Origin: Uloborus plumipes
Taxonomy: Eukaryota > Arthropoda > Arachnida > Araneae > Uloboridae
Direction of reading: 5' to 3'
Assembly: GCA_038373865.1 (NCBI GenBank)
Contig: JAXGGA010000479.1
Span: forward strand, 30,001 to 94,000
Length of the DNA stretch: 64,000 bases
Both the position numbers and the translations under genes were made by a program. Shown here piece by piece: positions 26,931-40,086 of this stretch. The notes under the pieces are model-generated. The model did no database searches, was not told the origin of the DNA, and saw nothing but the letters and a program-made list of their open reading frames with translations. Every line of letters starts with the position of its first letter. The first letter of the stretch is position 1.

Positions 26931-29900
26931 CAATATCATTCATGATTCAGATTGAGTAATAAATAATCAATCAGTATCAACCCAACAAAAAATTAAAAAA
27001 TGAAAATATATTTTCCTTATTTGAAATCATGATGTAATACTAGGAATTTTAATATTCGGTCCTCGTCGTTTACTAATTGACTTGTAATTGGTTTTATAAC
27101 AAATGGCTAATAAAGTTGTTTTCTTTGCCTGAATGATTAAAATTAACATTAAAATTATTATTTTTCTTAATTTAAAGGAAAAAAAAACATTTCGGGGACA
27201 GCTGCTAATATATTAGCCACTTTATAGGTAATCATAAAAGGTTTGGAAACCAATGCTTTAGACAATTAATAACAGAAAGAAACTTAATTCATCACATAAA
27301 CTTCATAGTTTTTATTCTTTTGCCGCAATTTGCATTTTGTTTCCCCTGTTAGCATTGTTGTTATTTAAGTTTAGACTGGTAAAGATATTTCTTCAACTTC
27401 CGGTACACAGAGTTTTAACTTGCAAGACCTTTAATTTCGCAACCGTTTGTTTCAGAGACATCCTTTCAATAGCAAAAATGCTCAAAGCGAAATGCAGAGC
27501 TAAGATGTTGAAAGTTTGAAGCAAAAAAAAAGAAAAAAAAAGTCAAAAAATAAGAAACCTAACTGCTCATACGGCGTCCAGGTCCCCTAACTTCACAGAG
27601 ATATGAAACGCAGCATTTTGTGGCTTACCCGACTTTACACTCGCTGCGAATAATACCGGTTGAGAAAAATATACCGCTAACAGTAGTACAGCGGCTTCAG
27701 TAGAATGAAAATCGTTCAGTAGAATGAAAGGGCGATACGTTCCGATTTCATTTTCTGCATGGGCCCTAAAAACTTTGAACTCTTGTATGTCTTCGAGTTT
27801 TAATCGCAAATCTTGCTTTTTTTGTGTTCTATATTAATTTTCAATGGATATTTTTTTCCTTAAATATAAGTTAAGGAACCTGGAGTCCGTATGAAAAGTT
27901 AGATTTTATATTTTTTTTCCTTTTTTTCCCACTCTAAACTTTCATCATCTTTACTCATCTCCACTTTATTTTGAGCATTTTTGCAATTGGAACTACGAAT
28001 CTAGGTCGAAATGCTGCGAAAATAAAGGTCTTGCAGTTTAAAACGGAGCGCAATGTATGTCATGCTTTGGTGCGGAATATTTTATAGTGTGACTACAATG
28101 CACTTGTGGTAATTTCAAGGTTACGGACTTAACAATAAAACTTACACATTTTTTTATTTTTAATCAAGGAGTCCGCACCAACAGTTAGGATACCATAAAT
28201 AACATCGAATTACACAAGAGGGAAAAACAATTGTTTTTATGGAACCAAATTGTAATTATGTGCGTTTAAAGTTGATTGTTACGCTTGTAAGGGTGGAAAT
28301 GTCCATTTGTTTCTTTTTTTAAAAAAATGTAGTAGATAACTACGTAAATACTGTAATTTTTACTCCATAATTAGTGTAATGTGAAAACGTAATGCTCATT
28401 ATACTGTAAAACAAGAAGTGAAAGAAAAAAAAAAGCTCTTTTTGTTTTTGCAATTGAAGAATTAAGAACGTATTAGGTTTGTAAATTTTTAAATCATTTT
28501 ACATGATATGTCTTTGTATCAAATCTCCCCCTTTCCCCTTGAAACGTACTACTGAGATCGTGTTCGCATTCCCCCTACCCCCCAAAAAGTAGGTGCTTTA
28601 GAAAAGCAATTAATTTTGTAAGTTTTACATCTCGTAAATGGCTGTTTTATACTCAAAAGTTTCATTCTTGCAATGAAAAAATTTCTATCTACTCATTATA
28701 TAGAGTAACATTTGCTATCAGTAATCCAATCAAACTATACCAACTAGTCAAATAAGTATGTTTAAAATTATTTTTCGTCTTTCATTATTATTATTGATGA
28801 TACTACACCATTGAAACGTCTCACCTGCTTGTTACACCTGAAACGTCACACTGAAGAAGCACTGAGTAAGGAGAACTTTAGACAATCTTGGCTACAATTA
28901 TTGATTTAAATGGTGCATTAATACGAATATATTCAAAGAGGATCTTTGTCCCCATTAATTTTGTGATAGAATTAAGTAAAAATAATACAAATCGCTTCAA
29001 ATTTCATACACATGCCCTTTCAGGATATCAAGCTATCCACGTGTATCCTGCAACATTGCTTTGTTTATTTTAATATAAAGTGTAAGAATACGAAACAATT
29101 CTTAAAGTATATAACTTTGCTATCGGAAAAAAAGAAAACTCCTTAAATTTTAATTACTCGACCGGGAAATGTCTTGACATGAAAGTGAGAATCGTCCAGC
29201 TTTATGAATAAGAAGTTTTTAACAATTAAAACATATACAGTCCCGCCCGTTAACATAGAAGTCGAAGGGATCAAATAAAAAATTCGTTATAGCGGTAATT
29301 TCTTTACAAAAATTCTTTTTTTTCTTTATTCATTTTTATGAGAACTTGTGGTGTGCTATATGCTGCCATTTTATTATTATCAAAATGATATCGTTTGATT
29401 TGACTGCTCGATTGTGAGAGGTTTGGAGAGAGAGTAATATAAATAGGATAGTTTTCTATGAAGATTCAATTTAACAACACACAGCATAAACTTCATTCTA
29501 TGACCAATGCTTGTTTAATGTAATCATTTCATTGAATTTGACTGACGCATGTACTGTAGTATAAATGCATCAATCAGTACAAGTCCCTTGACACTTTTTA
29601 ATTACACATAAAAGAGTATGCACACTTTTTATAAACCACAAATTTGAGATGTTACGCTGTGTTCAAATTACTGCTTGCGACATCTATTAATCCTATTCCT
29701 TATGCGTATGCGCATGTGCACGTTAACACTTTCAAATTTTCATGTGATAATGATCAGGAAAGATCATTGAACACATTGGGATTGACATCAGACACGCACA
29801 AAAATTTTTGAACAAAATCATGACTTAAGTATATTTTAAAGCCCTGTAATATTTTCTGTAGGTGATTTTATCTTGATATCATAAGATGCTTAACGTGATA

Positions 29901-30407
29901 TTAATATTAAATAAGTTATGTAACATTTAATATGATGCCAATGCTGTTTACTTCGCACGAATTTTAGGAGCAATAATAAATGCTGTTTTTGATGAGAAGC
30001 AATAGTTTGAAGTCTAGGAAGAGACATACATGCTTGATAACAAAACCTTTGTACCTAAATTGAAAACATTGTTAACGAAATGCAAACATTGTAAATGGTT
30101 GCCTGCACATATTTCGAGGTAGCATGGAACCAGGGCTTTATAAAATAGTCTGCTTTTCGATCAAAATGTAAAAACAATCACATAAAACACTAAAGTGCAG
30201 GAATTAAGCTCCCATGAAAATTATTCCTTGCTCCTTTCTTCAATGCAGAAACTTTGATCTTATGAGTAGAAGAAACCATTTGAAAAATGTTCTTTCTTCC
30301 AAGCTCAAGAAAAGCGGCTTCCTTGTAAACTCGAAACATGTGTACGCAGTGTTATGCAGTTTTTAAGCTTTATTAAGGCTATTTTCGTCCTTTAATTTTT
30401 TGACAAA
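26931..30407. other. Intronic AT-rich DNA without supported gene
   Basis: No exon, RNA or clear transposon is seen. The minus-strand 80-aa frame at 27567-27809 has a fairly mixed composition but no recognisable domain and no neighbouring splice context. A short direct repeat cagtagaatgaaa lies at about 27698 and 27717. Two similar words, gaaacgtctcacctg and gaaacgtcacactg, occur near 28815 and 28840. Confidence 0.4.
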
Positions 30408-30659
30408 GGGGCTGTCCATAAATGATGTCACACTTTTTTCAACATTCACGAGCCCTTCCCCTATTGTCACCAGCTTTCACAATTCCCCATACCCCCCCTC
30501 ATGTGTCACGTGCTACATTATTTTTTATAAACATATTTTTCGAAAACAGGAAACATGCTTGATGTCACTTCTTGTTACCCCTTCCCTTCCTCTTTTTACA
30601 AACTGCCACAATTTTACGAACCCTTCGCCCCTCAAAACATAACATTTAAGGGCAGCCCC
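30408..30659. mobile_element. Short MITE with ggggctgtcc ends
   Basis: The left end ggggctgtccataaatgatg (30408-30427) matches the inverted right end ggggctgcccttaaatgtta (from 30659 inward) with a few mismatches. The interior is C-rich on the + strand with repeated gtcac words, as in a widespread class of arthropod repeats beginning with the phrase ctgtccataaatgatgtcac. It is followed by a C run. The target duplication is not clear. The 80-aa frame across it is not a gene. Confidence 0.55.
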
Positions 30660-33419
30660 CCCCCCCCAAAAAAAAAGATATTGATTTTTATTATTTTACT
30701 TTCAATTGAAGATTGTAGTAATTAATGCGATGTGGATCAAATAAAATAAGTTTCAAACTGAAATCAGTAACATTATAGACACGTTTCTGCACGTTTTGCT
30801 GTCTAGAGAGAAAAGACAAATACCGGTCTCGAACAAACTATTAAAAATAGAAAGTCTTTTATGCAACAATTCCCAATCCTCAAGCGCATCTCCTACTCAT
30901 TGCATGACCATCTGTCGCATGTGATTCAATAAAACTTCCGACTGTCGTTTATCATATTCTTTTCAAAACGAATCAAATGAAGAAACCAATTAACGATTAT
31001 GGATTTATTTCTAGCGTGCGATCTTTCACATAAAAATTAAACCCATGACTTTTTTGAGTAGAAACAGTTGGCGATGCTAAAAGACTGCCAAATTTCATGC
31101 AACCCTTATAATGGAGTCCAAAACCGTGAAACCTTCAAAAATGCTTCAGCGGCGCCAACTCGCCAGTGATTACAGACTAAAACATACTTAATGTCGGTAT
31201 ATGGGTCATTGTAATATGAGACCTTATATTCTCCTTGTCTTTGCTGCTTTCTATAGCCAAAATCTTGTAATTGCTTTTTTTTTTTTTTGGCTCATTTTTT
31301 TCTTCTTTATTTTTTCTGAACGTGTGGTACAAAATACTGTTTCAACAGTTTCCATTTATGTTTTAGCTGTTTGACCCCCAACACATTGCGGCAAAGGAAA
31401 GGTTACAACTCATTGTATTACATAACCGGTACTTAATCTTCTTTTTTTATATCATGACATCCGTCTAAAACGTATCATTTCACTGTGCAAACCTAGATGG
31501 AAAAACCCTTACTGTCAAAATGACATTTTTCAATTGTTGGTTTTGAGCATTGCACCAATTATAGTTTCATGTTCTATTTTTAATACACGTTACATTCTTT
31601 AAACACTTTCTTGTTATTATTATTATTTTTATTACTAACAGTAGTAGAATTTAGTAGCAGTAATATAGAAGTTATTTCAGTTATTATTTCTACTTCTATT
31701 ATTGTTGTTGTTGTTGGTTTGCTGGCAATGCTTTTGCTACTTTTCTTCAATCTGAAATTCAGTTTTTTGAAAAATAAGCCTTTACGCCATGTAGTTTCAA
31801 ATGTCTCAAAAATTTATCAGAAATACAAAACCCCCTTTTTTTCCCTTTTCCGTTAGATAAATACTTTTACTGCTATAGAAAGATTCTTTGTGTATTTAAA
31901 TATGCCGGTTCATTAAAAAACTGAAATGTATAGGGGACATTTTTTTATGCTTTAAAAATTTGATGACATTCACAAGGTATTTCTGCTGCAATTTCTTTCA
32001 CCGTTTATCTATTTATTTATTTTCTTCCAAAACAAATAAATACATAAATGAATAATGGTTTCTTATAGTAAAAGGAGAAAAACTGATAAGCATTTTAACC
32101 AACAGTTCATCTAAATTCTAATATTTGAATATCTAGTAAGCAAACGGATAATGTACTATTCAATTTATAATGCCAAATGAGTATAACATTGTTAATTAAC
32201 GAAATTTAGCATATAAATGAGTAATATACTTGATTCTAATAATAAAATATGATTACGAAAATAATGCATTCATTCATAATTTTAATTTATATTTATGCTG
32301 CTTTATCACGTATACTTGTATATATTGACTTGACGGGAAAGATATGGCAAAATAAGAGAGGTGTTTTGTTAAGCTTGGAGGTAAAAATAATTAATACACT
32401 TTTAATCTTTATTTATCTTTCGATTATTTTGTATTTATAGAATTTAAGGGCTGTAGGTGGGTTTTATTGCAGTTTCGACTAAATTTTTGAGTGTAAAAAA
32501 CGGCTCTTATTTAAACTGATGCTTAACAATTCTTTCTCTGAACACTTTAAAATGTTAATATCCTTAGTTTATTATTGTTTAGACCTTTAGAAATTTTAGG
32601 GGATAATTTTTAGGCTTCAAAAATTTGATGATATTCACAATGATTTCCTCTGTCATTTCTTTCACAGTTATTATTTTTTAAATAAAATAAATTAAATTAA
32701 CTCAAAAATAAATACATTCATAAATAAATTCGTAAATTAAAGTGAGGAAGAAAAAGAAACTCTGAAGCTCGTAGAAACGAAAGCTGAACACTTTTAATTG
32801 CTGATGAAAGATGGCAGAGCATTATTCCTGCAATGCCGAAAAACAAAACTAGTCATTTTACAATAATATGAATATTTTGTCAAATTTTGTGAAAGCATTT
32901 TATATGAACCAAACATTCACACTACTTTACACATATTAAAATTCAAAAACTAACATGATGAATTTTAATTTTTTTTCCTTCCTTTTTTCCCTTTCTTCTT
33001 TTTCTTCTCTTTCTAATGGTATCTTTCTCCAGACTTTTCTCCAAAAATCCACATTTTACGACTTCACAGTGACAAATGCAAAAAAGGGGGGAAGACACGT
33101 TAAACAAATGAGATGCGCATGAAGCGCCGAGTCACAAAAAAAAAATCTTAAATTTTCATTGTCATCCATTAACAAAGCCGCAAAAGTAAGACAATAATAA
33201 GCTATCTCACATCGTTTAAAACCTCGTAAAATTTAAGGAAATGTTTTATAATCTCTAAAGTAGCGAATGTATAAATATAGAGTAATTACATTTTTTAATG
33301 TTACACGAACACGCAAAATGATACAGATATTGACGGCGAAATTGAAATAACAATTATCGACGCGGCGTTACCTTTTTTCACATTAAAGTACTCCCAATAA
33401 AAATCCATAATGTTCGATT
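30660..33419. other. Intronic AT-rich DNA without supported gene
   Basis: Nothing supportable beyond simple sequence: att/tag trinucleotide stretches at about 31613-31720 and long T runs. The 81-aa frame at 31611-31856 is hydrophobic low-complexity from the trinucleotide repeat. Confidence 0.45.
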
Positions 33420-34870
33420 AAACAAAAAACAAAATAATTTTCTCCCGCACAAACTTCTCTAATTGTGCAGAGATTTGGCGGAAATAAATTTATTCAGTGA
33501 TTAATAAAAGGAATATTAAAGTGTAATGTTCGAAAATTCCGCCGCCCATTATCTGGTTTGCGCTGTTTATACCTGCTCTAATCAAAATTTTCGTACTATA
33601 ATTGTAATCTTCCCCATTAGCAGTGAACACCGCGCGTTTACGATCGGTGAAACAAATCGGTCCGACTTCAATTCTTCAAGGTGGATATTTTTTTCAATCC
33701 CGCGATATCAAATAATTAGACTGTTTGGCTCTAATTTATTGTCATAGCCCCGGGAGACTTTTTATAACTTTCCTCCTTAATGGGCCTCATTCAAATCCCA
33801 TTAAGTCCCTGTGCCTCAAGTCGGGCTTGGAGAAGCGACCCATGCAGTTCGGCAAAGAAATAAGTTAAAATATTAAAGAGGCCAGGGATTAGAAGCGCAA
33901 AAGAAATGGCTTTCTAATCGTGTTACGCTAGCCCTTGTGCATATATTTAGACCTCTTCGTAAACAGCGGCTATTACCGAAAGATATCACGTAATTTTATG
34001 GTCAGAAAAATACGTTCGGGAGTTGTAATTTAAGGCGATGCCCCATTATCCTGATAGGGTCAAGATTCCCCGGCTCGATGTTGGGCTAACTCAAAGACGA
34101 TTTGGGATCAGTAATGCAAAAAGAGTCGAACACATAAGCACACTATTCAGATCGGTTAAGGCAAGGAGGAATCTATTGGTTTTAGTGTTATTGGAAAAGG
34201 AGGATTCGGGCAGAGCTCTCTCCGCATAAATTCTTAAATTCTCAATCGCGCGCGCGGAATATGTATATAATTTTTTTTTCTTTACTCACCTTTATTTCAT
34301 TCCCCACGATGGCAGTTACATTTCGAGAAATACACTTCAGGTCATAAAATGCGCCATAAAAGTCGCCACGTTTGAGAATAATATTGCTCTCTCGATTTTC
34401 CAGCTTCTTGGTAAATAACTGCAGATCGGAAAAATTCTAAAATTATAGATGAAAAAAAAAGTCGACGAGAATTACGATTCCGCGAATATAAAATCAAACT
34501 TCGATATGACGCGCTCTTACGGGCATCGATGCTATTGTAAAGGACGGGAAATCCGAGGTTGCCTCTAAGATCGGAGAGAGCGTTATTGTCATAGGTAAAC
34601 TCAAACGTGACCACAACTGGGATCTGATTGACTACGATTTTATGTTCCTCGGTGGCCATTACAATCTGGCTTTCAAAGTTACGATACTACCCAGAGATTG
34701 AAGTAGCCTGTGGGAATGCTTCCGGATCGCTTTATTCGCCTGGAAGAGATGGCAAAAATGGATTCAAAGTGCAGAGAGTCCCGAGTTGGAAATAAATAAA
34801 TCAAAGCAATATCGATGCTTAATGCTCGTAAAATGATGGCGATTGGAGAACGGAGCACACGGATAAACAG
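33420..34870. promoter_or_regulatory. Candidate long cis-regulatory block
   Basis: About 1.4 kb has near-balanced base composition, high word complexity and scattered CpGs, unlike the A/T-run-filled intron around it. It contains several homeodomain-like cores (caaataattagactg near 33708, ctaatttattgtcat near 33731) and many non-repetitive words. It has no transposon ends and no tandem structure. The minus-strand 105-aa frame inside it (34342-34659) has no recognisable domain. This is the pattern expected of a conserved enhancer cluster of a developmental regulator, but conservation has not been tested. Confidence 0.35.
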
Positions 34871-36351
34871 GCTTGTGTGGGAGGCTTTGAGTCCAGCCTC
34901 CCTCTCTCTCTATTTCTCGTAAAACTAAATACCTGATTTTAGAAACTTTTTCCCTAGCCTACGCTAAAACATCAACTAGCTAGCGATTTTCGTTTTCAAC
35001 TCATCTACCACAATAAGGTGTTTGGGAATCTCATTCAGGGCTCTTTGTAGCCGACTAAGGTTCTTGCACATAATTTTATAATTTCATACTCCCGAATTTC
35101 CGCGGAACTGGGAGACACTATTATCGTGGACAACGGAAATCAAGGACAACGACTTAAAAAAAGATAAAGAAAGTGAAAATTGGCTTTTGCATAAAAATAA
35201 ATAATAAATTGGATGATTGAGAGTATACTGTACTGTAACTGTAGTTAGTACTATATCAACGGTTTTCAAAATGCAGTGCGCAAAAAATTTCAAACTGTCG
35301 ATTATACTACATATTAATATGTATATATATATATATAACTCTTCATTCTAACACTTTCCCATTCATTCTTTTGTTTCCGTTCATTTCTCTTTCTTAAGTT
35401 GCAACATAGCTTTTTTTTTCTCCTTATGAATGTAACGAAGACAATACGGTCATATTTCTTGATTAGAATAATTAATTTTTTCAATGCTCAAACATATGAA
35501 CTGCCACTTTGTATAGAAAACATTTCCAATGAATTTTTACTAAAAAAAAAAAAAAAAACCATAAGCAACTATTTCTAGGTTAGAATAATTAATTTCGTAA
35601 AAATATGAACTGTTGTGATGAAATATGAAACTTTACTGAAAAAAAAATACAAAATAAGGCATAATTTCAACAATATATTATTAAAAGTAACTTCAAAATT
35701 TATCATTATGAAAAATATAGACATTTTAGAAATTGAACATGGAAGAGTTATTTATGGCAATGCTTTCAATCGTATAAACTCATTAAACTATGCCCCAAAA
35801 TAAAATATCAGCTCACTTTTATTTACAAAGTTTCCTTTATGAATAAGACATTATTGAACATATTTTCACCTAACACATAGAATAATAAATATTATTACAA
35901 ACTTCACACAAATAACATATCCAATCAGTATAAGTTATACTGATATTAACTCTTTTTGCTTCTCCAAGTTTAATGAACAGAGAAACACTTTTTGTGATAA
36001 CACCTTCAACCTTAACAAAGACAATGTAGAAATTATCAAAGAGGGGGAAGATCTCTCCATGGAAAACATTCCTTGATTATTATTTATATCAAGAGCTAAG
36101 GAACTTTCCCCAGATTAATTTTAAAATTCCCTCTCGTCATGGAAATTCTTTCGCTTGTTTTAAGCAGAATTGGAAAAGAAAAATGAGGCATTTACATCTC
36201 CACATCGCCATGTCATTTAAGTAAACAAGGTCTTTGTTCATGAGACAGCTTGAATCCACGTCAATTTTCTCAAATGTCAGCGATAAGCAAAGTTGGTTGT
36301 TCAAGTTGCCAAGCGAACGATGGTCACGTTCATTTCTCGTATACGAATGAA
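34871..36351. other. Intronic AT-rich DNA with weak local repeat
   Basis: No gene is seen. A diverged direct repeat containing gaataattaattt followed by atatgaactg occurs at about 35465 and 35583. A short TA microsatellite lies at 35323-35336. The sequence becomes more complex after 36120, leading into the duplicated block that follows. Confidence 0.4.
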
Positions 36352-37206
36352 GAGATAATTCTCTGGCAAATGCAGAAATTTACTGGAGAGCTCCAGACTG
36401 CAAGATCTGGCGGTATGATATGTGTGATAATTTAATCATTATCTGGCGTCTCCCGCTCTCTTTCACTGAATGGTTGCTGGCGAGCAAAGCGTGATGACGA
36501 GGCGGTAGTGATTATGTCTACCCAGCCAGGTGAAATCAGGATTTCTTAACCAACCAAACACTTTAGCAGACTACTTTAAAAGGGGGCGACTTGTTGTTGT
36601 AACAAGTCTTGTTTTTGGCCTTCCTTTGCGAGTTATCTGTACAGAAGAGGGCTTCCTTGATGTTTAGCTACCATAATTTGCTTAAAAAACGTAAGATTCA
36701 GGCAGTTGCGACCCGAAATTAAATTTTGGGTTAGCAGAAATTCTCAATTTACCGAATGAACTCAAATTTTGCCATGAGATAATTCTCTGGCAAGTGGCAA
36801 ATGCAGAAATTTACTGGAGAGCTCCAGACTGCAAGTTCTGGCGGTATAATATGTGTGATAATTTAATCATTATCTGGCGTCTCCCGCTCTCTTTTACTGA
36901 ATGGTTGCTGGCGAGCAAAGCGTGATGACGAGGCGGTAGTGATTATGTCTACCCAGCCAGGTGAAATCAGGATTTCTTAACCAACCAAACACTTTAGCAG
37001 ACTACTTTAAAAGAGGGCGACTTGTTGTAACAAGTCTTGATGTTTTTGGCCTTCCTTTGCGAGTGGTATGTACAGAAGAGGGCTTCCTTGATGTTTGGCT
37101 ACCATAATTTGCTGAAAAAATGTAAGATTCAGGCAGTTGCGACCCGAAATTAAATTTTGGGGGTGCAGAAATTCTCAATTTGCCGAATGGAGCTCCAAAT
37201 TTTGCC
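36352..37206. repeat. Two-copy tandem duplication, about 424 bp, of complex sequence
   Basis: Copies start at gagataattctctggcaa (36352 and 36776) and end at caaattttgcc (about 36774 and 37206). They are nearly identical apart from scattered substitutions, a 7-base insertion (gtggcaa) and small indels, so the event is fairly recent. Each copy carries the near-palindrome gataatttaatcattatc (36426-36443 and 36857-36874), next to ctggagagctccag and a CpG-containing segment. The sequence is not transposon-like, and a duplicated regulatory module is possible. Confidence 0.9.
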
Positions 37207-37312
37207 GATTAATAAAATATGAGTATGCACACATAAGTACATCTTGTGAAAAGAGACATTCTGGCAGTTAAAAATTTTCAAAAGTTGGTGTCCTTCTTGA
37301 AATAATAATATA

Positions 37313-38603
37313 CCGTAAAATGGGGTGAATCGGAACACTTTTCAGCTTTGATTGCAAAAAAAGCAGTTAAAAGATTTTTTTTAATTTGATTTTCTGGGTA
37401 AAAACTTCGGTCTTGCTTTACTTTTGATATTCCAAGCAAAGACAAAACATTTTGAGCAGTTATTATTAAAATATATAGGAAATTATGGGTGTTCCGAATC
37501 ACCCCGCTGATAGGGGTCAATCGGAACACATGTTAAAATTTTTATTTTTTTCAATTTAACCTGTAATAGGTCTCACAAACATGAGTAATGTTGATGGGGG
37601 AGAATAAGAACAGATAATTATTGTCAAATAAAAGTATAATTTCAATACCAGTAAACGTTTATGATTTGTCAAAAATCAAAATAATTTTGAACTTATGAAA
37701 AATTAAAATTAATTTTAAGAAATGCTTTTCAATTGAAATACAAAGCTTTAACATAAACTGAAGTTACTCATATTGTCCACAAATATGTACTTGTCCTTAA
37801 AACTAGCAATTGTGACTTATGTTAAGTTTTTTCATAGCATCTTCTGGGATGAACTCTGCCTTTTCTTTAGTTTCTTGAAATCTCTGGGTTTTGGAGATTG
37901 TCCTGAAAGATTTTAACGCTTATTTGTGTCTGTGTGTGTACTGGTCTTTTGCTATATAAAGTCTATATGACTTTTTCCCGCTTATTTTAAGTAAAAAGAA
38001 GTCTCCTGGAGAAAAAATCTTTTGAAATCTGCAACTTTTTGTCATTCTAAGATCTAGTTGCTCACGAGAAGGGATAAACAGTAATAAATCCTTGTCCTTG
38101 TCTTGATTAGAAGAATTGGGGTCAAAATCTTGATTTTTCAAACAGTTTCCTTCAAATAAGTTTGAATTGGAACAACAGAACAAAGTGTTCCGATTCACCC
38201 CGCAATTTTTTTTCCTATGGCATTTTTCAGAATTCTTCCTTTTTATGACACAATTTATAAAAAATGTAAATTCTAATGTGGTATTCTGTTGTTCAGATAC
38301 ATGCATAATTGAAACATACCAGTCTTAGGTTTAAAATATAAGAAGGTTTGTTCTTGCATATGAAGTTTTGCAGTCTATGAAAATGTGATGTTTTCTAGCA
38401 TTCAACATGCAGCCCTCCTTAGAAGCCAGTAGCGTTTCCAGATTGACAAAAGTAATTTTTTCCTACTTCCTATGATCTTGCCTTTCTAAAAAAAAAATTA
38501 ATGGCGAAAAATACCCAATAGTATATTTATGAAGAATTTCTTTGTATGGTCGGGAAGTTTTGTTCCGATTGACCCCGCTGTTCCTATACACCCCATTTTA
38601 CGG
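37313..38603. mobile_element. TA-flanked DNA transposon, Tc1/mariner-pogo-like, decayed
   Basis: The ends are taccgtaaaatggggtg (37311-37327) and caccccattttacggta (38589-38605), perfect inverted repeats that include the TA target on each side. Extra copies of ggggtgaatcggaacac and its complement occur near 37323, 37493, 37516, 38187 and 38557, forming subterminal repeats like transposase-binding sites. At 1291 bp it is shorter than an autonomous pogo-type element. A partial transposase tail is present on the minus strand. The superfamily is inferred from the TA target and the tail. Confidence 0.65.
37803..38306 (-). pseudogene. Transposase C-terminal remnant with in-frame stop
   Basis: A 128-codon minus-strand frame stops at TAA (37920-37922). 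The same frame then stays open for 38 codons to TAG (37803-37805). The part before the stop contains FSPGDFFLLKISGKKSYRLY, and the part after it contains FIPEDAMKKL. Together they resemble the C-terminal tail (GDFVLVKF...KK...YVG, then FLR..., then a final acidic/hydrophobic segment) of pogo/Tigger-like arthropod transposases. No HTH or DDE catalytic core is seen. The location inside a transposon with intact ends supports the reading. This is moderate confidence because it rests on motif resemblance alone. Confidence 0.4.
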
Positions 38604-38605
38604 TA

Positions 38606-39645
38606 CCATATGTCTTCGTAATTTCAAATGATCAAGAATTAACTTACGGATAAAAATAAATGCAATTCAGATAAATAAAAAATAAATAAATATAAATATG
38701 CCATTTCTTTTCGAACACATTTTCGGAAAAATAATAGCTTATTACTATTATTATTGGTACAATACTGCAGCTATAATTACATGCTTGTTTTTTACGGAAA
38801 GGAATAAAATCAACTTTACCAAAAAAGCTTTGACAATCTAAGTTTTAAAAAACAACATAGAAACTGCAACGAAACTTTGCACAAGATCTGCAGCACATCT
38901 AATAAAGTTGTCAAAGAAAATGACTGTACAAAAATACAAGTCGGAAATCACTATTATTGCATTTAAAACTGACATTCATTAAAATCAGCTTTTTGACTTT
39001 CAACGCTTTGTATTACACGCCTTTTATCTGATGTTATAGCACGATATTCAATACAACAAGGAAGCCCTCAAGCTGTTTCCCTCAAATAAACATGCTTAAG
39101 TTTTCTCCGTTTCCCAATGCTCTCAGCTCAGACTAAAGTCATTAAATCGGTATGAATAATCTCGCAATATATAAGATTTGTTTTTTCCAATTAAATGTAT
39201 CAATAAAAACGTTTAATATACAACAAACGCTTGATTGATTTGCTGCCACTGCTTGATTGATTTCGCATTAAAAGTTAATTTTTTAAGTAAGCGCTAATTC
39301 ATTCAATGAGAAGAAAAAGGAGGGAGGAAGTATAATAGCAGTTTTGTATAAATGTTTAGTTTTTACAAAAATTGGTTTGAAAAACCACAACCAATGAGAA
39401 AAAAATAACAGCATGATTTAACTAAAATATTACTTTTGATCACACAAAGAGTGTGTACCACTTTTATGAACTTAATTAACTAAACATTCATAAGTTAATT
39501 TAACGCATTAAAATAAAATGACTGAAAATTAAATTTATTTCACATTCCTTAAGAGCAATAGTTATAGATTCCGTTACCTTACTCTTATACCTTCAGATGG
39601 AGCTTGCATAGTGTGTAATCCACATAAATAAAACAAAGAATATGT
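38606..39645. other. Intronic AT-rich DNA
   Basis: No gene or clear repeat is seen. It may include 5' sequence of the Helitron-like element that ends at 40701 if the next MITE is nested in it, but no diagnostic 5' end was recognised. Confidence 0.35.
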
Positions 39646-40086
39646 ATATATATCTGTGGCTTGGTTCTAAAAGGGCCAATGTCAATTTTTTTCACATTCT
39701 GTGTTATTTACATCAAAAGTTTCCAATTTAGTAAAACTCTAATTCTACAAAGGCCAATGTCTATATAATATATAATAATATATATGTTATATATTATATA
39801 AATTATTATACATATTATATATTATATAAATTATTATATATATTATATATTATATAAATTATTATTATATATTTATATAATATATAATATTTTATATAAA
39901 AAATTTCATATGATAAAATAATGTTTCTTTATACTAACAATAAACAAATACCAAACAATAATAATGGGAATCTTAATATAAGGAAGTTATAGCATTCTAA
40001 AAAATCTCAAATATCTGTCATCGCCTTTTTCTCGAAACTAACATTTTTGACTTAGGCCCTTTTAGAACCAAGCCACAGATATATAT
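39646..40086. mobile_element. MITE with 32-bp inverted repeats and AT-rich core
   Basis: Inverted repeats of about 32 bp (39646-39677 and 40055-40086) contain ctgtggcttggttctaaaag. The core (39758-39912) is a long run of TATAATAT/TTATATATT words able to form many hairpins. A TA target within the flanking TATATA is likely, suggesting a mariner-type MITE. It has no coding capacity. Confidence 0.65.

Noticed and set aside
27567..27809. Minus-strand 80-aa frame with mixed composition
   Set aside because: Considered as an exon, but neither flank shows a convincing splice site and no homology is recognised.
34342..34659. Minus-strand 105-aa open frame starting MATEEHKIVV
   Set aside because: It starts with a reasonable peptide but has no recognisable domain and no visible splice or promoter context. 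It lies inside a less AT-rich block where stop codons are naturally rarer.
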